The position numbers were made by a program, and so were the translations under genes. DNA of 64,000 nt from Bacteroidales bacterium (lineage in GTDB: Bacteria; Bacteroidota; Bacteroidia; Bacteroidales; ML635J-15): NCBI GenBank assembly GCA_003249955.1, contig QKHS01000014.1, positions 1 to 64,000 on the forward strand, written 5' to 3'. Shown one piece after another: positions 61,305 through 64,000 of the stretch; positions within the stretch are counted from its first letter, which is position 1; each line of letters starts with the position of its first letter. Under the pieces are notes generated by a model that worked only from the letters and a program-made list of their open reading frames with translations, did not search any database and had not been told where the DNA came from.

Positions 61305-63308
61305 ATGACGGATACAAATCAGGAAAATATTTTTAACCTAACAAATTTGTTGGGATTTATTTCCAAGAATAAAATAGCATTAGCCGTCATATGTATTATT
61401 TCTTTTTTTGTTTCTTTACTTGTTTGTTTTTCAATACATCCAAAGTTTAAATCAACGGTCATATTATTCCCAACATCTTCAGGTTCTGTTTCACAATCAT
61501 TAATAACAGAAAGTCAACAGAAAAAAGAAATCTTAAATTTTGGTGAGGAAGAAGAAGTAGAGCAATTAATGCAGATTTTATTGTCTTCAGAGATCAGAAA
61601 CAGAATCATAGAAAAATACAATCTTTTTGAACATTATCATATAAGTAAAGATTCCAAATATGCAAACAGTCAGCTTTACCGAAAATATGAATCCAATGTA
61701 GATATTTCGAGGACTGAGTATATGTCAATAAGAATAGACGTCCTTGATGAAAGTCCTGACACGGCGGCATTAATTGCAAATGATATAGCAGCTCTCGTTG
61801 ACAGTTTGTATGCAAAAATTCAGAGAGAGAGAGCAACAAAAGCTTTTAATATTGTTGAAAAGGAATTCCTTGCACAAAAAGAAAAGATTAAAAATATTGA
61901 GGATTCTCTTTCTGCTTTAAGCCAACTGGGGGTAATTGATGTTAAATCCCAGACTGAAATGTACAGCGAGCAACATGCTATCGCGATTGCTTCAGGTAAC
62001 GACAGGGCAAAAACAGAAATTGAGAAAAAACTTGATGTCCTTGCAAAATACGGGAGTAGTCATTCTATTCTTAAAGAACAAATGTTTGAAGAAGTGAAAC
62101 AACTTGCCGTTATTGAAGCAAAATACAGAGAAGCAAAAATAGATCTTGAGCAGGATTTACCTAATACATATATTGTCAGTGCTGCTGAAGTTGCGGATCG
62201 GAAATTTTATCCGATATACTGGCTAACAATAAGTTTAAGCGTTTTTTCAACATTATTGTTTTCAATCATTTTACTGATATTATTTGATAAATATATAAAA
62301 AAAAAAAATCCGTTTGAAGTTGTAACGGATTTGAAAAAATTGTTAAGTAAATTTGAAATACCTAAATACGAAGTTATGGAAAGCTATTTTAAAACCAAGA
62401 GCATTTTTTCGCTTATTATGAAATGGAAATGGCATTTAGCTGTGCTAGCAATAGTTGCCGGAGGCCTTGGAGCATTATTTTCATCGTCATGGTTCATTAA
62501 GCCAAAGTATAAATCAAGTGCTGTTGTTTATCCTGCAAATATTACCCCTCTGTCTGAAGAATCAGAAAGTGAACAAATGCTGGAACTTTTGCAGTCAGAT
62601 GATATAAAATTCAGGATAATCGATGTATTTAATTTGTATGAACATTACAATGTAAGTAAAGACGACAGTAACCCGGTATGGAAAATTATCAAATATTATG
62701 ACGGGAATGTAAATATTCAGAAAACTCCGAATGAAGCTATTGTTATTACTGTTACCGACGAAGATCCTCAAATGGCTTCGGACATTGTGGATTCAATTAT
62801 AGCTTTTTATGATACCAAGGTGCTTCAGTTGAATGTTGAAAAATCGAAAGAGATTGTCGCCATTTACAAAAAAGAATACGAAAAGAAGTTAAACGAAATA
62901 GACAGTTTAGGCGAAATATTAAAAAACTACAGAACTGAATATAATATGCTCGATATGTCTGCACAGGTCGAAAAATATACAGAGGCGATATATATGGGCA
63001 GAAGTCTTGATGAGGCCAGAACTGTTCTTGGGAATTGGGAAGAATTAGGAGCAGAATATAATAAAAATGATTCTCTGTTTTACTACGCTCTTTCTGACAT
63101 GCATACAACCAAGGTTGTTTATGACAATGCATTGCGTGATTCTGAAAAAGTACAAACATATGCTAATGTAGTTTCAAAACCTTATCCGGCAGATAAAAAA
63201 TCTTATCCGGTTAGATGGCTGATTGTATTGTTTTCGGTTCTCGGAGCATTATTGGCAGGGACAATTTTTGTCTCTTTGATTGAAGGTTCTGCAAAAAACA
63301 ATAAATGA
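61305..63308 (+). CDS. Tandem-duplicated Wzz/chain-length-determinant protein
   Basis: 667 residues made of two complete Wzz units. Unit 1 (about 1-335): helix at 24-44 (LAVICIISFFVSLLVCFSI), PKFKSTVILFP, a long coiled periplasmic part, and helix at about 306-330. Unit 2 (about 365-667): helix at about 376-396 (WHLAVLAIVAGGLGALFSSS), KPKYKSSAVVYP, coiled part, and final helix. Matching segments are LFEHYHISKD with LYEHYNVSKD and NVDISRTEYMSI with NVNIQKTPNEAI. Wzz proteins set the length of O-antigen or capsule chains. No tyrosine kinase domain. The start of the next gene overlaps in ATGA (63305-63308). Confidence 0.9.
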   Translation: MTDTNQENIFNLTNLLGFISKNKIALAVICIISFFVSLLVCFSIHPKFKSTVILFPTSSGSVSQSLITESQQKKEILNFGEEEEVEQLMQILLSSEIRNRIIEKYNLFEHYHISKDSKYANSQLYRKYESNVDISRTEYMSIRIDVLDESPDTAALIANDIAALVDSLYAKIQRERATKAFNIVEKEFLAQKEKIKNIEDSLSALSQLGVIDVKSQTEMYSEQHAIAIASGNDRAKTEIEKKLDVLAKYGSSHSILKEQMFEEVKQLAVIEAKYREAKIDLEQDLPNTYIVSAAEVADRKFYPIYWLTISLSVFSTLLFSIILLILFDKYIKKKNPFEVVTDLKKLLSKFEIPKYEVMESYFKTKSIFSLIMKWKWHLAVLAIVAGGLGALFSSSWFIKPKYKSSAVVYPANITPLSEESESEQMLELLQSDDIKFRIIDVFNLYEHYNVSKDDSNPVWKIIKYYDGNVNIQKTPNEAIVITVTDEDPQMASDIVDSIIAFYDTKVLQLNVEKSKEIVAIYKKEYEKKLNEIDSLGEILKNYRTEYNMLDMSAQVEKYTEAIYMGRSLDEARTVLGNWEELGAEYNKNDSLFYYALSDMHTTKVVYDNALRDSEKVQTYANVVSKPYPADKKSYPVRWLIVLFSVLGALLAGTIFVSLIEGSAKNNK

Positions 63309-64000
63309 CAATTCCTGAGTCTAAATATAAAATAATAGCTTTTTATGCATTGGCTTTTCTTTTTATTGTCACAAATTCTTATGTGATTATTAAAGAAGAA
63401 AGTTTTCTTTTTAATCTTGTCCCGTTGGCAATAATTATATTTTTTGCAATGTTTTTTGCTTTGGACAAGATATTATTGCTTTCTGTTTTTCTGGTACCAT
63501 TTTCAGTTCCGTTAAAAACATTTTATTCCGGTTTGGATTTTAATGTGGATTTGCCTACAGAACCTATTTTTGTGGGAATGTTACTGATTTTTCTGTTAAA
63601 ACAATTAAAAGACAGAGATTTTGACAAGTCAATAGCGAAACATCCGATTTCAATTTCGATATATTTTTATCTGGGATGGAAATTGATAACTGTTTTTACA
63701 AGTACAATGCCTTTGGTTTCGGCTAAATATCTTTTGGCATCTCTTTGGTTTATTATTCCTTTTTACTTTCTGATGTCTCAGATTTTTAAAAAAGAGAGCA
63801 ATATTAACAGATTTTTCTGGATGTATATTATCCCTTTCTGCGTAGTAATAACATATACACTTATAAAGCATGCTGCTCGCGGGTTTAGCCAGAATTCTGC
63901 CAATTATGTAATGAATCCTTTTTACAATGATCATACATCATACGGAGCTTTATTGGCAATGTTTATTCCTGTAATAATAGGATTTGTATTTAACAAAGAG
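63305..64000 (+). CDS. O-antigen ligase/polymerase-like membrane protein (3' end outside window)
   Basis: 232 residues visible, entirely hydrophobic with about six membrane helices (for example IIAFYALAFLFIVTNSYVII, LLLSVFLVPFSVPL, ISIYFYLGWKLITVF). The segment ending NPFYNDHTSYGALLAMFIPV matches the Wzy/WaaL region before the large periplasmic loop, whose catalytic residues lie beyond the window. Start ATG overlaps the Wzz stop (ATGA), so the chain-length regulator and polymerase/ligase are translationally coupled. Confidence 0.8.
   Translation, partial: MTIPESKYKIIAFYALAFLFIVTNSYVIIKEESFLFNLVPLAIIIFFAMFFALDKILLLSVFLVPFSVPLKTFYSGLDFNVDLPTEPIFVGMLLIFLLKQLKDRDFDKSIAKHPISISIYFYLGWKLITVFTSTMPLVSAKYLLASLWFIIPFYFLMSQIFKKESNINRFFWMYIIPFCVVITYTLIKHAARGFSQNSANYVMNPFYNDHTSYGALLAMFIPVIIGFVFNKE

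Noticed and set aside
1-64000. tRNA, rRNA, insertion sequence, prophage or CRISPR
   Set aside because: None of the expected folds, transposase genes, terminal repeats or repeat-spacer arrays were seen in intergenic regions.

Overview
The window is a low-GC, gene-dense piece of a Bacteroidota chromosome, most likely from Bacteroidales or a close relative. Evidence: four proteins carry type IX secretion (T9SS) C-terminal sorting domains; many genes have an upstream match to the Bacteroidota -7 promoter element TAnnTTTG; the block sigma-54 regulator / lptE / TPR protein / secG and the pair rbfA / LolC-E permease are characteristic of the phylum; and menaquinone is made by the futalosine route (mqnC). 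No tRNA, rRNA, CRISPR array, insertion sequence or prophage was seen. Both window edges cut genes (comF on the left, an O-antigen ligase/polymerase on the right).

Layout. 1-8.9 kb: comF, an exported von Willebrand factor A protein, GSCFA, DoxX, a redox-dead thioredoxin-fold exported protein, a tight divergent NUDIX/pyrE pair, an SRPBCC protein and a T9SS cargo. 9-13.7 kb: two overlapping glycosyltransferases, lspA, nhaD. 13.7-22 kb: a five-PAS hybrid histidine kinase, a MORN/YwqK-like repeat protein, an exported superoxide dismutase, and a TPR histidine kinase with its LuxR-type response regulator, next to a possible operator in front of a large T9SS beta-helix protein (22.3-25.1 kb). 25.7-29.4 kb: fused DAHP synthase/chorismate mutase, GtrA, a GT-C glycosyltransferase, pepE. 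29.4-30.1 kb: a gene-poor gap. 30-36.4 kb: an XRE regulator with a palindromic operator, rbfA, LolC/E-type permease, an unknown exported protein, a ROK kinase, a Crp/Fnr regulator and mqnC. 36.5-40.1 kb: the secG/lptE/sigma-54 block. 40.2-45 kb: envelope glycan and lipid genes (GT-C-like membrane protein, GT2, hexapeptide acyltransferase, flippase-like protein).

45-52.3 kb: a T9SS beta-propeller protein and an atypical exported metallophosphoesterase, convergent with an operon of CotH-like kinase/beta-helix, DUF4956 membrane protein and VTC polyphosphate-polymerase domain protein. That three-gene operon is the best candidate here for an incompletely described system: a membrane-coupled polyphosphate or phosphotransfer module working with an exported protein-kinase-like beta-helix protein. 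52.4-57.3 kb: an NtrC-type regulator without a DNA-binding domain, a second MORN-like protein and a large T9SS metallophosphatase. 57.5-59.4 kb: an ECF sigma factor overlapping an anti-sigma factor whose outer part is a TonB C-terminal domain. 59.4-64 kb: sialidase, CoA-binding protein, a tandemly duplicated Wzz-type protein and an O-antigen ligase, which opens a surface-polysaccharide locus running out of the window.

All functional calls come from reading motifs, architecture and context by eye; no database search was possible.
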